From NCBI RefSeq assembly GCF_009664365.1, contig NZ_CP044310.1, forward strand, positions 3,049,001 to 3,113,000: a stretch of DNA of 64,000 nucleotides. The letters are read 5' to 3'. Origin of the DNA: Paenibacillus xylanilyticus (GTDB lineage: Bacteria; Bacillota; Bacilli; Paenibacillales; Paenibacillaceae). The translations under genes were made by a program, and so were the position numbers. This document shows, in pieces, positions 63,923-64,000 of the stretch (within the stretch, counting starts at the first letter, position 1; every line of letters begins with the position of its first letter). Under the pieces are notes generated by a model, which did no database searches, was not told where the DNA came from, and saw only the letters and a program-made list of their open reading frames with translations.

Positions 63923-64000
63923 GTGAGGGTCATTCCCAGGAAGTTATTGTACTTCATTTATGTTCTGTCACTGGTTAGTCTGACAACATCTTGTGCAAGC
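63923..64000 (+). CDS. Start of a lipoprotein gene, cut by the window end
   Basis: The frame is open from 63923 to the window end (26 codons) and encodes a lipoprotein signal with hydrophobic LLYFIYVLSLVSLTTSCAS and lipobox LTTSC. The GTG at 63923 lies within the ribosome site AGGAGGTGAG. The codon at ideal spacing is ATT (63932), so the start is uncertain. The mature product is outside the window. Confidence 0.6.
   Translation, partial: MRVIPRKLLYFIYVLSLVSLTTSCAS

Noticed and set aside
1..64000. Mobile elements, prophage, CRISPR arrays, tRNA or rRNA
   Set aside because: No transposase, integrase, phage structural gene, regularly spaced repeat, or cloverleaf/rRNA sequence was seen.

Overview
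The window reads as chromosomal DNA of a Gram-positive, low- to mid-GC, spore-former-type Firmicute, most likely Paenibacillus. Reasons: strong AGGAGG-type ribosome sites, frequent TTG/GTG starts, Lpl-type sugar transporters with YesN/YesM two-component systems, GntR-LacI hybrid regulators, an S-layer-homology protein, a bacillithiol gene (bshB2) paired with yojF, and Bacillus-like barnase/barstar. The genus is inferred from gene content and protein resemblance; no search was run. I see no rRNA, tRNA, CRISPR array, insertion sequence or prophage.

Region 1 (1-27.8 kb) is a mosaic of short housekeeping and stress units. It holds an Lrp regulator divergent from a short-chain dehydrogenase, a DUF817 membrane protein, a lipoprotein, a MEDS-domain histidine kinase, yojF-bshB2, and a MarR regulator with an ABC-2 permease. 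Next come an alpha/beta hydrolase, metE, acetyltransferases, an MMPL exporter with its TetR regulator, and a ROK regulator with a maltose-type acetyltransferase. The region ends with a kinase/regulator pair followed by SLH and ankyrin proteins, a phosphotransferase-fold protein, and an HxlR regulator divergent from an arginase-fold enzyme. Several regulators have clear inverted or direct repeats in their promoters.

Region 2 (27.9-50.3 kb) is a large glycan-utilisation locus, best explained as alpha-mannan or mannose-rich glycan use. A YesN/YesM pair is followed by a solute-binding lipoprotein, two permeases and a secreted GH76 endo-alpha-mannanase. A secreted GxGYxYP protein lies divergent from a GntR-LacI regulator. 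After the regulator come a 734-residue protein of unrecognised enzyme family, a cytoplasmic GH38 alpha-mannosidase, a second permease-permease-binding protein set, and a GtaA/DUF4965-type protein. The likely flow is extracellular cleavage by GH76, import by two Lpl-type transporters (no ATPase gene is present, so a shared MsmX-like ATPase elsewhere is implied), then intracellular trimming by GH38 and partners.

Region 3 (50.4-64 kb) carries a minus-strand run (LysE exporter, YqcI/YcgG, YdeI, DinB, WYL regulator), a DUF2975/XRE pair, a GH35 beta-galactosidase with a Gfo/Idh/MocA oxidoreductase and a divergent AraC regulator, and a stand-alone EVE-like domain protein. It also carries a folD copy under a recognisable ZTP (pfl) riboswitch with two in-frame stop codons near its start, a barnase-like lipoprotein with its barstar inhibitor, and the start of one further lipoprotein cut by the window edge.

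Most notable are the riboswitch-controlled but broken folD, the lipid-anchored barnase, the unrecognised 734-residue protein in the mannan locus, and a set of well-placed operator candidates for MarR, HxlR, TetR and GntR-LacI regulators.
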